64,000 nucleotides of DNA from Streptomyces laurentii (GCA_002355495.1 AP017424.1:682001-746000); one strand, 5' to 3'. Shown: positions 48,825 through 58,454, counted from the stretch's first letter. Made by a program: numbers and translations. Notes: generated by a model not told the origin, from the sequence alone.

Positions 48825-51602
48825 CTAGAGGGGTCGCGCCTTGCGCCTGCGCCGCATCAGGACGACCAGGGTCGCGCCGAGGACGGTCAGCGCCGCGCAG
48901 CCCGCCACCAGCGGACCCGCCAGGCTCGTGCCGGTGGACGCCAGGCCGCCGCCCGGGCCGGACGCGTGACCCGAACCGGACGAGTGACCCGGGGTCCCGG
49001 GGGTTCCCGGCGTACCGGGTGTGCCCGGCGCCGGCGTGGTCGGCTCCGGTGTCGGCGTGGGTGCGGGCAGCTTCTTGTTGACCGCTGTCACCGAGACCCC
49101 GTCGGCAAGGTTGTCGGCGGTGAGCTCCAGCGGCCCGGACACCGCCTTGTCGGGTACGGCGTAGCCGTCCGGCGGGCTCACCTCCTGCCAGTAGTACGTG
49201 CCCACTTCGCCGCTGCCCCCGCAGAGGCCGTCGGCCGTGGTCACGCAGGGCTCGCCGGTCTTCGTGTCCGGCTTGTCGCCGGTGGTCTGCAGGTCGTCGG
49301 TGCCGTTCGTCTCCTTCCACAGCTGGAACGTGGCCCCGGCCAGCGGTTTGCCGTCCTGGTCGTGCTTGACCAGGCGCAGCGCGCCTTCCTGCTGCCGGAA
49401 GCCGAAGTCGTACGTGTGGTCGTTCTCGCCCGGCCCGCCGGTGGTCAGCGCCCGCTCGGGGAACTTCGCGCCGTCCGGGACGATGCCCTTGGAGTCGATG
49501 AAGTGGTTGTCACCGACGTCCGCCTTCGTGGGCACCCACTGGTAGAGCGGTCCCCCCTTGGCGTAGTCGGCCGGGTTGTCGAGACGGATCGTGTACTTCG
49601 TCTTCGGCTTGAGGCCGCCGGAGACATTGGAGTCGTCGAAGTAGTACTCGCCGCGCTCCGTCGTCTTCGCCGTCCCCACGAGGGTGCCCGACGCGTCGTA
49701 CAGGTTGACCGTCGCGCCCGGGACGGGACGCTGCTCCGGGCTCTGGACGCCCTTGCGCTCGGGGTCGTACCAGACGCGGTTGCCGATCTGGAGCGGAGCC
49801 TGGTCGCAGAGCACTTCCAGGTCGCCCATCGAGGCGCCCTTGCCGAACGGGGCCGCCGTCCCGGCCGGGTTGAGACGCAGACCGGACTTCGGGTCCTGCT
49901 TGCCGTCGCGCTTGTTGAAGGTGGTGCCGTACCCGAAGGCGGTGCTGTTCGGGTCGAAACCGGAGGTCGCGATGGTGTCCTCGACCTTGGAGAACGCCAT
50001 GCCCGCGAAGGACGCGTTGTGGTGGGAACCCATGCGGCTGGTGTCGAAGAAGCGGGTTCCCCGCGGGGAGAGCCCACAGCCGTTGTTGGTGTCCATCACG
50101 TACGTGCCGTCCGCCAGGCATGCCTTGTTCAGGTCACCGCCGGACAGAACGGTGCCGACCGAGTTCGGAGTGGGTCCGGCCGGTGCGCGGTCGCCGAAGC
50201 GGTCGCGGAAGGCCAGCAGCATGGACCCGTCGGCCTCGAAGTCGATCTCTCCCAGCTCCGGCTCGGGCTGGGCGATGTACGTCCCGCACGCCTGGCCGTT
50301 CTGGGAGGTCGGGAAGGTTCCGGTCCAGGGGAACCAGCCCGCCCCGTCGCACGGGGGCCCGCCGACGGTCGACTCGCGCGGGTAGTCCAGTCGCTGGTCG
50401 AGAACCGGCTTCCTTACCGCACCGGTGGCAAGGTCGAAGGGCATGACCACGGCGCGCAGGTCCGCGGCCTTCCCGGTGGACTCGCCGGAGCACACGCCGC
50501 CGACGTAGCCGAGACCGTCGTGCAGGCCGAGGCCGAACGGACGCCAGTCGCCGGGCGCGGGGCATCCCGGGTCCGGGATGGCCGTGACGGCCTTCGGCTT
50601 GTCCGCGGTCGGCGCCGTGGCGTCGTAGCGGTAGAGCTTGCGGTCGTTGAGGTTGACGACGAACAGGTCCTTGCCGTCGTCCGTGATCTTGATGCCGCCC
50701 AGGCTCTCCTTTCCGGGCACGGCGACGAAGCCGTCGTCGGTGCCCGCGCCGTGCTTCGTCGTCCCCGCGTCGGGGACGGTGGTGAACAGGGTGGTCTTCT
50801 TCGTCTCGCGGTCGGTCACGTAGACGCCGCCGGCGCCGCCCGGACCGTAGTCCGTCGTGCGCTTGGCCACCGCCGAGGAGAACACCCGCTTGTCGGCCTT
50901 GTTCCACGCGATGCCGTAGAGCGTGCCGGTGTCGGCATTGGTGGCGATGTTCGTGACATTGACGTCGACGCCATCCTGGCCACGCGCGCTGTACGGGAAG
51001 GAGACCAGCGTCCGCTGGGTCCCGCCCTCGCGCGTGGCGGGCTGACAGGACGTCACCAACGGCGCGTTCTTCTGGCAGTACTCGCCAGGGCTCCACAACC
51101 CGGTGGTGAACGCCGCGGTCTTGCCGCCGGAGAGGTCGACGAACTCCTCGTTGCTGCTCAGCCGATCGGGCGCACCGGCCAGTCCCTGCCGGGAGGCGAA
51201 GGCCGGGAAAAGGACTCCCGGCTTCGGATTCTCCACCTGTACGCGGTACTTGCCGCTGGTGACCTTGCCCGCCGTCGGGGCCAGCGTCACGGTGCCGTCG
51301 GCCGCCGTGACCCCCTCGACGCCCGCTCCGGCATCGTCGGTGAGGGTCACCTTGACCCCCGCCATGCCGGGTTCCAGCGCGGGCGTCCACACGCCGCTGT
51401 CGTCCACGGCCCGGATCACCCGGACCGTCACCGATCCTTCCTCGGTCTGCGAGTACGCGACCGGCGCCAGGGCCAGAGCCCCGCCGCCCATGCCCAAGGC
51501 GAGCGCGGTCGCACCGACCACGGTGCGGCGGCCGGGCATGCCCCGGCGGCGCCGACGTGGTTCGGGCGCGGCTGCCCTGGTGCTCTCATTCGTGAATGTC
51601 AT
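48825..51602 (-). CDS. Cell-wall-sorted surface protein with SdrD B-like and SpaA-like domains (LAxTG)
   Basis: The 925-residue protein has an N-terminal Arg-rich export signal (RRTVVGATALALGMGGGALALAPVAYS), a propeller-like region of DUF11-type surface proteins (YGIAWNKADKRVFSSAV, DLFVVNLNDRKLYRYDA), an SdrD B-like domain (~604-725: IGNRVWYDPERKGVQ, GEYYFDDSNVSGG) and a SpaA/collagen-binding B-like domain (~735-850: GALRLVKHDQDGKPLAGATFQLW). A Pro/Thr/Gly linker leads to LASTG (~892), a hydrophobic helix and an RRRRKARPL tail, i.e. a class E sortase signal. No sortase gene lies in the window. It would be covalently displayed on the wall. Confidence 0.87.
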   Translation of the reverse strand: MTFTNESTRAAAPEPRRRRRGMPGRRTVVGATALALGMGGGALALAPVAYSQTEEGSVTVRVIRAVDDSGVWTPALEPGMAGVKVTLTDDAGAGVEGVTAADGTVTLAPTAGKVTSGKYRVQVENPKPGVLFPAFASRQGLAGAPDRLSSNEEFVDLSGGKTAAFTTGLWSPGEYCQKNAPLVTSCQPATREGGTQRTLVSFPYSARGQDGVDVNVTNIATNADTGTLYGIAWNKADKRVFSSAVAKRTTDYGPGGAGGVYVTDRETKKTTLFTTVPDAGTTKHGAGTDDGFVAVPGKESLGGIKITDDGKDLFVVNLNDRKLYRYDATAPTADKPKAVTAIPDPGCPAPGDWRPFGLGLHDGLGYVGGVCSGESTGKAADLRAVVMPFDLATGAVRKPVLDQRLDYPRESTVGGPPCDGAGWFPWTGTFPTSQNGQACGTYIAQPEPELGEIDFEADGSMLLAFRDRFGDRAPAGPTPNSVGTVLSGGDLNKACLADGTYVMDTNNGCGLSPRGTRFFDTSRMGSHHNASFAGMAFSKVEDTIATSGFDPNSTAFGYGTTFNKRDGKQDPKSGLRLNPAGTAAPFGKGASMGDLEVLCDQAPLQIGNRVWYDPERKGVQSPEQRPVPGATVNLYDASGTLVGTAKTTERGEYYFDDSNVSGGLKPKTKYTIRLDNPADYAKGGPLYQWVPTKADVGDNHFIDSKGIVPDGAKFPERALTTGGPGENDHTYDFGFRQQEGALRLVKHDQDGKPLAGATFQLWKETNGTDDLQTTGDKPDTKTGEPCVTTADGLCGGSGEVGTYYWQEVSPPDGYAVPDKAVSGPLELTADNLADGVSVTAVNKKLPAPTPTPEPTTPAPGTPGTPGTPGTPGHSSGSGHASGPGGGLASTGTSLAGPLVAGCAALTVLGATLVVLMRRRRKARPL

Positions 51603-51884
51603 CCCCTGCTCTCAGCGTTCGAAGGGGCCTATGGCCCGGCTCGTGAGGGAGTACACAGAGATGCGGAGAAACCGCCTCACCGGGATCCTAGAGCCGCTTT
51701 GAGCATGATCGTGGCGGAATGGCGAACTCTCCTTCCGCTCAGCGTTCGCGTGGTGGTCTTCGCGCACCTCACGAGTGGGTCGACAAAGCTGTAAAGCCGT
51801 TCCGTTACGTGCAGTTGACACATAGCCAGACGACTTGTCGACGCCGAATCAGGGCTGCTTCACGGGGTGCGCCCACAGGACGGC
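51603..51884. promoter_or_regulatory. Upstream region of the surface-protein gene
   Basis: About 280 bp of lower GC content precede the surface-protein gene and must carry its promoter on the minus strand. No coding sequence is credible. TTGACA occurs on the + strand at about 51817 but faces a region with no + strand gene. Confidence 0.35.
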
Positions 51885-51918
51885 GCCGCCGGTCCCCTGG
51901 GGCGAGGGGACCGGCGGC
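51885..51918 (-). terminator. Terminator downstream of the aldolase remnant
   Basis: GCCGCCGGTCCCCT (51885-51898) and AGGGGACCGGCGGC (51905-51918) form a perfect 14-bp stem with a 6-nt loop, 40 bp past the stop of the aldolase fragment. Confidence 0.75.
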
Positions 51919-51957
51919 ACCGCGTTCCATGGGGCGGCGAAGGCCGCCGGAGAGAGG

Positions 51958-52848
51958 TCAGCGAGCGGCCGCCAGGCCGAGCGCGATGTCCACGATCATG
52001 TCCTCCTGGCCGCCGACGAGCCGGCGCCGGCCGCATTCCATGAGGATGTCGCGCACGTCGACCTCGTAGCGCCGCGCGGCGGTCTCCGCGTGCCGCAGGA
52101 AGCTGGAGTACACGCCGGCGTAGCCGAGCGTGAGCGTCTCGCGGTCGACCCGGACGGGGCGGTCCTGCCGCGGCCGGACGATGTCGTCGGCGGCGTCCTG
52201 CAGCCGGAACAGGTCGCAACCGTGCCGGAAGCCCGACAGGCCGGCGACGGCGATGAACGCCTCGATGGGGCAGTTGCCCGCGCCCGCGCCGTGTCCGGCG
52301 AGCGAGGCGTCGACGCGGTACACGCCGTTCTCGACCGCGACCACCGAGTTGGCGACGGAGAGCGAGAGGTTCTCGTGGGCGTGGATGCCGATCTCGGTGG
52401 CCGGGTCGAGGACGTCCCGGTAGGCGCGCACCCGGGCGGCGACGTCGTTCATCGTCAGCCGGCCGCCGGAGTCGGTGACGTAGACGCACTGCGCGCCGTA
52501 CGACTCCATCAGCTTCGCCTGCCGCGCGAGCCGCTCGGGCTCGGCCATGTGGGAGAGCATCAGGAAGCCGGAGACGTCCATGCCCAGTTCGCGGGCGGCG
52601 GCGATGTGCTGCGCGGAGATGTCGGCCTCGGTGCAGTGGGTGGCCACCCGTACCGAGCGGACGCCGAGGTCGTAGGCGTGCTTCAGCTCGTGGAGGGTGC
52701 CCACGCCCGGCAGCAGCAGGGTGGTGAGGCGGGCCCGCTTCAGGACGGAGGCGGCGGCCTCGATCCACTCCCAGTCGGTGTGGGAGCCAGGGCCGTAGTT
52801 GAGCGAGCCGCCGGCGAGGCCGTCGCCGTGGGCGGTCGGCCCGGGTGC
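51958..52848 (-). pseudogene. 4-hydroxy-2-oxovalerate aldolase (DmpG/MhpE-like), N-terminus deleted
   Basis: From [15 protein letters not shown] (52830) to the end the frame follows the aldolase family closely: [88 protein letters not shown] and [22 protein letters not shown]. The first ~45-50 residues, which carry the TLRDGMH substrate- and metal-binding block, are absent. Instead an in-frame TGA, the stop of the P1 peptidase gene, lies 18 bp upstream, and no good start exists before GTG 52704. The remaining protein could not catalyse the aldol cleavage. The acylating aldehyde dehydrogenase that normally accompanies it is also missing. Confidence 0.85.
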
Positions 52849-54027
52849 TCAGCCGGCCGGGGTGCCGTCCGCCGACGGGCCGTACAGGTCCCGGTAGGAC
52901 GGGAAGAGCCCGCCGGGGGTGTCGGTGGTACGGGCGGCCAGCGCCGCGTGCACCACGGCCCGGCAGACCGCGTCGGCGCCCGCCGCGAGGATCTCATCGA
53001 CCGCCGCCGCCTCGATGTGGACCTCCCAGCCGGTCCGGTCCGCGCCGCCTGCCTCGTCGTCGCCGGTCAGGGGCCGCCGGCCGGTCGACAGCGCGAACAC
53101 CGTGTCGCCGTCGGTCAGCAGGTGGACCGGCCGGATCGCACGGGCCAGGCCGTCGTGCGCGGTGCCCGCCAGCTTCTGCGCCTGGGCGCGGGTGAGCACG
53201 GCGTCGGTGGCCACGACGACCAGGGTCGTGTTCAGCCGCCGTACGTCGTCGGCCTGCCGCCGCCGGCTCTCCTCCAGCGCGGCGGCCAGTCGTTCGCGGG
53301 CCCGGGCGTGTACGGCGGGGTCCGGCAGCGGCGCGTGCGGCCCGTGGGTCCGGAACTCGTCGCCCAGCGCCGTCCACGCCCCGTACAACGCGCCGGTGGC
53401 CGGGTCGACGAGCGAGCCGGAGGCGTTGACCGCGACCAGCGCCGCGACGGTCGCCCCGGACGGCAGGACGACACTCGCCGTACCGATACCGCCCTTCATG
53501 CCGCCGGACACCGCGCCCGTACCGGCCCCCGTACAGCCCTCGCGGACAGGCCTGCCCTCGCCGCCGCGGGCCGCCTCCTCGATGGCCTCCCGCCCCAGCG
53601 CCGCGCCCGGCCGGGCGGACCAGCGGCCGCCGCGCCCCAGGTCGAACAGGGCGGCGGCGGGCACGACCGGCACCACCTGGTTCGGGCCCGCGCCCACCCG
53701 GAAGCCGCGGCCCCGCTCCTCCAGCCAGGCCGCCGCGCCGGACGCCGCGTCGAGGCCGAAGGCGCTGCCGCCGGTGAGCACGACCGCGTCGATCCGGGCC
53801 ACCAGGTTGCGCGGATCGAGGGCGTCGGTCTCCCGGGTTCCCGGTCCCCCGCCGCGTACGTCGACCGCCGCGACCATCCCGTCCTCCGGCGCGAGGACCG
53901 CGGTGACACCGGTCAGCCAGCCGTCCTCGGTGCGCTCGGCGTGCCCGACCCGGAGCCCGGCCACGTCCGTCAGCGCGTTGTGCGGTCCGGTGCGCGGCTC
54001 CGGCCCGGGTGTCGGCGTCCCACTCAT
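52849..54027 (-). CDS. P1-family self-processing peptidase/amidase (DmpA/NylC superfamily)
   Basis: The 392-residue protein has the N-terminal-nucleophile fold of the P1 family: NALTDVAGLRVGHAE, GVTAVLAP, VLTGGSAFGLDAASG, GCTGAGTGAVSGGMKGGIGTAS and the strand RLNTTLVVVATDAVL. The Asn266-Thr267 pair is the probable autocleavage site, exposing Thr as the nucleophile, as at Asn266/Thr267 of the nylon oligomer hydrolase NylC. Substrates of the family are N-terminal peptide or amide bonds. ATG 54027 follows GGAGGG. Its stop lies in frame with the truncated aldolase downstream. Confidence 0.88.
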   Translation of the reverse strand: MSGTPTPGPEPRTGPHNALTDVAGLRVGHAERTEDGWLTGVTAVLAPEDGMVAAVDVRGGGPGTRETDALDPRNLVARIDAVVLTGGSAFGLDAASGAAAWLEERGRGFRVGAGPNQVVPVVPAAALFDLGRGGRWSARPGAALGREAIEEAARGGEGRPVREGCTGAGTGAVSGGMKGGIGTASVVLPSGATVAALVAVNASGSLVDPATGALYGAWTALGDEFRTHGPHAPLPDPAVHARARERLAAALEESRRRQADDVRRLNTTLVVVATDAVLTRAQAQKLAGTAHDGLARAIRPVHLLTDGDTVFALSTGRRPLTGDDEAGGADRTGWEVHIEAAAVDEILAAGADAVCRAVVHAALAARTTDTPGGLFPSYRDLYGPSADGTPAG

Positions 54028-54152
54028 GCACTGCCCTCCGCTCGCTCGCCCGCGGCGGCGGCGCCGGCTCGCGCCGCCGTCCGCCGTCCGCCGATTCGTA
54101 CCCCCGCCCGGTCCGTATGATCCTCCGGCCGGCCGGCCGGGCGGCGTCAGGA

Positions 54153-56453
54153 TCAGCCCGACTTCGGCGGATTGCCCGCGTCGAAGGCGAAGAGCGTGTT
54201 CTTGGCCGCGGCCACGACCACCGCGCGCCCCGCGACGGTCACGCGCGGGCTCGCGCCCTCCTCGCCCGTCAGCCCGTCGGCCTGCGGGTCCGTCGTCCAA
54301 AGGGCCTTGCCGTCGCGCGGCGACAGCGCGACCACCCGACCGGTGGCCGAGCTGAAGAACACCGCGCCCTCTCCGGCGGCGGGACCCGACGCGCCTTCCA
54401 CGCTGGTCTGCCGCGCCCACTTCTTGCGGCCGGTCGCGGGGTCGATCGCGGTGACGAGACCGGTCTGCCCGCTTACGTAGAGGGTGCCGTCGACCATGCC
54501 GGGCGTCCCGTCGTACGTCGCGTCCAGCGGGGTGTACACGACCTTCCCCGAGGCCGGGTCGACCCGTGCCACCCCGTCGTAGGCGCCCAGCGGCGTTCCC
54601 TGTTCGAGCCTCGTCAGGAGGACGAGGCGGCCGTCGGCGACACCCATCGGTTCGGCGGGACCGTCGACGGCGATGGGCTCGCCCAGCTTCCCCGTGGCGC
54701 GGTCGAGCGGGTACAGGGTGGGGTTGCGCACCGCCGAGTCGCTCAGCTCCGTGTGCGTGGCGCACATGGCGAGGAGCCGCTGGTCCAGCGGGACGGGGGC
54801 GCACTGCCGGCCGGCGGGGAACGCCCTCGTCCAGGCGACCTCACCGCTGTGCGCGTCCCGGGCCTCGAAGCGGGAGTTCGCGGCGTCGATCGTCACGACG
54901 GTGGAACCGAGGACGAGGGCGTCCTGGGACCGGCCCGTGACGGCCATCGACTGGGCGCCGGAGGGCACGGACCACAGCTCCCGGCCGCTGGCCGCGTCGA
55001 CGGCCACGACCTCGCTCTGGGGGTCCTGCGGGGAGTCCAGGGCGGCGAAGCGGTATCCGAGCACCGTGTCGTCGGTGGCGTCCACCATGTGCACGCCCTG
55101 GACGGGGACGCCCGGGCTCGTCACCGTCCACACCCGCGAGCCGTCCACGGCCTTGATCCGGGCCGCGACGACACCGCCGCCGCCGCAGAACACCGCGTCA
55201 CCGTGGGCTACGCACCGCAGCTCGTCGGGGATGTCCTCGCGCCCGCCCGGGACGGTCGTACGCCACGGCGCGAAGCCGGCCGGAAGCACGCCGCCCGGCA
55301 CCACGACACCGTTGCCCTTGGCGTCGGTGCCGGGTTCCCGGGGACCGCCCGCCGTCAGGACGGCCACTCCGCCGCCGATCGCCGCCACCGCGACCCCGGC
55401 CGCGAGCACGGGCCGCCACCGGCGGCGCAGCCGACGGCCGAGGGGGATGCCGGTGCGGCCCGTATCGGGACCGGGCGGCGTGACGGCCGGGGAAGTCGAG
55501 TCGGTCTCCGCCTGGGTGTCCGGGATGACCGGGGTGACGGGAGTAGCCGGGGCAGCCGGGGTGACGGGTGTCGCGAGGTGGTGCTGGGTGTTCACATCGC
55601 GGGTACTGCAGCCCGCGTCGGCCCCGCCCTCCCCCGCCCCACCGAGGTCGGCCGGCAAATCCCGCAACAGCACGAGGAGTTCGTGCGCCGAGGGGCGCCC
55701 GTCGGGCTCCTTGTCCAGGCACAACTCGACGACCGTACGCAGCGCCGGCGGCACGGCGTCCAACGACGGTGCCTCGTGCACGACTTGATACGCCGTCATG
55801 TACGGGCTGTCCGCGTCGAAAGGCCCGCGGCCCGTCGCCGAGTACACCAACAGCGTGCCCAGCGAGAAGACATCGGACCCCGGCCCGACCCCGCGCGGCG
55901 CCTGCAACTGCTCCGGCGACATGAAGGGCGGCGTCCCGATGACCCGGCCGGTCATCGTCAGCGTCTGCTGGTCCGCGGCGCGCGAGATGCCGAAGTCGAT
56001 GACCCGCGGACCCTCGGGCGACAGCACGACGTTCGAGGGCTTCAGGTCACGGTGGACGACCCCGACCCGGTGGATGTCGCGCAGGGCCTCCGCCAGCCCG
56101 ATCGCGAGCCTTCTCAGCTCCGCCCCGCTCAACGGCCCCTCGGCGGCGATGTGCTGGGCGAGGGTGTTCCCCTCGATGTACGTCGTCGCCATCCACGGCT
56201 GCTCGGCCTCGGGCGCGGCGTCGACCACGGCGGCGGTGAACGCGCCGCTCACCCGCCGCGCCGCCGCCACCTCCTGCCGGAACCGGATACGGAACTCGTC
56301 GTCCGCGGCGAACTGCTGGTGGATCAGCTTGATCGCGACAGGCCGCCCCGAACTCGTACGGGCCAGGAAGACCGTACCCATGCCACCCGAGCCGAGCCGC
56401 GCCTCCAGCGGATAGCCGCCGATCTCGGCTGGATCACCTCCGCGCAGCGACAC
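54153..56453 (-). CDS. Receptor Ser/Thr protein kinase with extracellular PQQ-type beta-propeller
   Basis: The 766-residue protein has a Hanks-type kinase domain (residues ~12-275): GSGGMGTVFLA glycine loop, Lys42, HRDLKPSN (Asp136), DFG (153-155) and GTPPFMSPEQ. A Pro/Thr juxtamembrane linker leads to one helix (RPVLAAGVAVAAIGGGVAVL) and an extracytoplasmic beta-propeller with repeated units such as DAASGRELWSV, DPATGRKKWARQ and SPRDGKALWTT, typical of PQQ_2 domains. It probably phosphorylates cytoplasmic targets in response to an external ligand. The start is GTG 56453 after GGAGG. It appears monocistronic. Confidence 0.92.
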   Translation of the reverse strand: MSLRGGDPAEIGGYPLEARLGSGGMGTVFLARTSSGRPVAIKLIHQQFAADDEFRIRFRQEVAAARRVSGAFTAAVVDAAPEAEQPWMATTYIEGNTLAQHIAAEGPLSGAELRRLAIGLAEALRDIHRVGVVHRDLKPSNVVLSPEGPRVIDFGISRAADQQTLTMTGRVIGTPPFMSPEQLQAPRGVGPGSDVFSLGTLLVYSATGRGPFDADSPYMTAYQVVHEAPSLDAVPPALRTVVELCLDKEPDGRPSAHELLVLLRDLPADLGGAGEGGADAGCSTRDVNTQHHLATPVTPAAPATPVTPVIPDTQAETDSTSPAVTPPGPDTGRTGIPLGRRLRRRWRPVLAAGVAVAAIGGGVAVLTAGGPREPGTDAKGNGVVVPGGVLPAGFAPWRTTVPGGREDIPDELRCVAHGDAVFCGGGGVVAARIKAVDGSRVWTVTSPGVPVQGVHMVDATDDTVLGYRFAALDSPQDPQSEVVAVDAASGRELWSVPSGAQSMAVTGRSQDALVLGSTVVTIDAANSRFEARDAHSGEVAWTRAFPAGRQCAPVPLDQRLLAMCATHTELSDSAVRNPTLYPLDRATGKLGEPIAVDGPAEPMGVADGRLVLLTRLEQGTPLGAYDGVARVDPASGKVVYTPLDATYDGTPGMVDGTLYVSGQTGLVTAIDPATGRKKWARQTSVEGASGPAAGEGAVFFSSATGRVVALSPRDGKALWTTDPQADGLTGEEGASPRVTVAGRAVVVAAAKNTLFAFDAGNPPKSG

Positions 56454-56651
56454 TCTCCCCGACCTCCCGTTTTCCCCCGCGCGGCTCTGCCACCACGGTC
56501 CCGCCTACCTGTCTGCGCACAAACTAGCCGCAGGTCGTCATGGGGCCGCAGAGTGGGTGACGATCGGCGAGCCCCAGGCCGTCTCCCGGGGTCCGGAACA
56601 CCATCCGTGACCCCGGCCTCACCGTCCGGCGGGATTCCCGGCCGCCGGCCC

Positions 56652-58118
56652 CTACGCGCCGCGACGGACCCGGGCGGCCTTGCGGGCCTCGGCGAGCCGG
56701 CGGGCCTCCGCCGACCGGCGCGACCCGCCCCCACCGGACCCACCGGACCCACCGGACCCTTCGGGGCGCGAACCGAGACCGCGGAACGGGGCGCCGCCGC
56801 GCTTCGGGCGCTCCTCGGCCGGCGCGCTCCCGCCGACGGGAACCCCGGAGGGGGCCTTGGCGCCGGTGATACGGCTCAGCTCGGCCTCGCCGGAGCGGAC
56901 CTTCGTGACCTGCGGGCGGATGCCCGCCTCGGTCAGGAGACGGACCACGTCCCGGCGCTGGCCGGGCAGGACCAGGGTGACGACCCGGCCGGACTCGCCG
57001 GCGCGGGCGGTGCGGCCGCCGCGGTGCAGGTAGTCCTTGGGTTCGCCGGGCGGGTCGACGTTGACGACGAGATCGAGGTCGTCGACGTGCAGGCCGCGGG
57101 CCGCGACGTTCGTGGCCACCAGGACCGTGACGGCGCCCGACTTGAACCGGGACAGGGTGTGGGAACGCTGGGGCTGCGACTTGCCGCTGTGCAGCGCGGC
57201 GGCCCGCACGCCGCTGCCCATCAGGTGCCGGGTGAACTGGTCGACCGCGTGCTTGGTGTCCAGGAACATGATCACGCGCCCGTCTCGGGCGGCGATCTCG
57301 GTCGCGGTGGCGTACTTGTCGGGGCCGTGCACCTGGAGGACGTGATGGTCCATGGTGGTGACCGCGCCGGCCGCGGGGTCGACCGAGTGGACCACCGGGT
57401 CGTGGAGGTAGCGGCGGACCAGGTGGTCCACCTCGCGGTCCAGGGTGGCCGAGAACAGCAGCCGCTGGCCGTCGGGGTGCACCTGGTCGAGCAGGGCGGT
57501 GACCTGGGGCAGGAAGCCCATGTCGGCCATCTGGTCGGCCTCGTCCAGGACGGTGACGCGCACCCGGTCCAGGGCGCAGTCCCTGCGCTCGACGAGATCC
57601 GTGAGGCGGCCGGGAGTCGCGACGACGACCTCGGCCCCGGCCCGCAGCTCGGCGGCCTGCCGGCCGATGGACATGCCGCCGACCACGGTGGCCAGCCGCA
57701 GGTTCAGCACCCGCGCGTACGGGGTGAGCGCCTCGGCGACCTGCTGGGCCAGCTCGCGCGTGGGGACGAGGATCAGGGCCCGCGGCTTGCGCGCCTCGGC
57801 CCGCCGTCCGGCGGTACGGACGAGAAGCGCGAGGCCGAACGCGAGCGTCTTGCCCGATCCGGTACGCCCGCGCCCGAGGACGTCCCGCCCCGCGAGGGAG
57901 TTCGGCAGGGTGGCGGCCTGGATCGGGAACGGCTCGGTCACTCCCTGGGCGGTGAGCGTCTCCAGCACCGCGGCGGGCAGACCCAGCTCGCCGAAGGCCG
58001 CGACCGCCGGAAGGGCCGGGACGACGGGTTCCGGCAGCGCGAATTCCTCCGCCGCCCCGGAGGTGTGCGCCTCCTCCCGCGGACGCGCGGGGTCGTTCGT
58101 GGCAGCCGATCGGCTCAT
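56652..58118 (-). CDS. DEAD-box RNA helicase (RhlE-like)
   Basis: The 488-residue protein is a clear paralogue of the helicase next to cspA: FPIQAATLPNSLAGRD, GRTGSGKT, PTRELAQQVAEALTPYA, TPGRLTDLVERRDC, VLDEADQMADMGFLPQ, SATLDREVDHLV and HRGGRTARAG. The tail (~420-488) is Gly/Ser/Arg-rich and shorter than in the paralogue. It should unwind RNA duplexes with ATP. ATG 58118 follows GAGGAAGG. The ~100 bp upstream are comparatively AT-rich and may hold a structured leader. Confidence 0.93.
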   Translation of the reverse strand: MSRSAATNDPARPREEAHTSGAAEEFALPEPVVPALPAVAAFGELGLPAAVLETLTAQGVTEPFPIQAATLPNSLAGRDVLGRGRTGSGKTLAFGLALLVRTAGRRAEARKPRALILVPTRELAQQVAEALTPYARVLNLRLATVVGGMSIGRQAAELRAGAEVVVATPGRLTDLVERRDCALDRVRVTVLDEADQMADMGFLPQVTALLDQVHPDGQRLLFSATLDREVDHLVRRYLHDPVVHSVDPAAGAVTTMDHHVLQVHGPDKYATATEIAARDGRVIMFLDTKHAVDQFTRHLMGSGVRAAALHSGKSQPQRSHTLSRFKSGAVTVLVATNVAARGLHVDDLDLVVNVDPPGEPKDYLHRGGRTARAGESGRVVTLVLPGQRRDVVRLLTEAGIRPQVTKVRSGEAELSRITGAKAPSGVPVGGSAPAEERPKRGGAPFRGLGSRPEGSGGSGGSGGGGSRRSAEARRLAEARKAARVRRGA

Positions 58119-58332
58119 GGAGCACCTTCCTCGATGGGGCGCGCGTCGAGGAATTCCCGACGGAACGAGTCGGACGAATCACTGGAACGAGCCGAAAATG
58201 AGACCGAGGAAATTCTATCGGAATGCGAGAACGACGACCCGGGCCTCGGGGCGGGGCACGGGCCGGGCCAGGCGGAGCGCCGGCAGGGCGCCGATCCGCG
58301 GCGACGCGGCAGAAGGACGGCGTCGGCGGGGG

Positions 58333-58359
58333 CCGCCCCGCCGGTCACCGGCGGGGCGG
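58333..58359 (-). terminator. Distal of two tandem terminators for the ALF-repeat gene
   Basis: CCGCCCCGCCGGT (58333-58345) and ACCGGCGGGGCGG (58347-58359) form a perfect 13-bp inverted repeat with a single central base. It lies beyond the first hairpin on the minus strand. Confidence 0.65.
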
Positions 58360-58362
58360 GGT

Positions 58363-58390
58363 GCTCCCCGTCGCGTATCCGACGGGGAGC
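58363..58390 (-). terminator. Proximal terminator of the ALF-repeat gene
   Basis: GCTCCCCGTCG (58363-58373) and CGACGGGGAGC (58380-58390) form an 11-bp perfect stem with a 6-nt loop, about 65 bp past the stop codon of the ALF-repeat gene. Confidence 0.7.
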
Positions 58391-58454
58391 GTCACTCTCC
58401 GTATGACGGGTGGGGCGAGGCGTCATCCCTCGTGCGGCACGGGGGCCGCGCCGG

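Noticed and set aside
51817..51822. TTGACA as a -35 promoter element
   Set aside because: It faces rightward, where no + strand gene follows and both neighbours are on the minus strand, and no matching -10 is evident.
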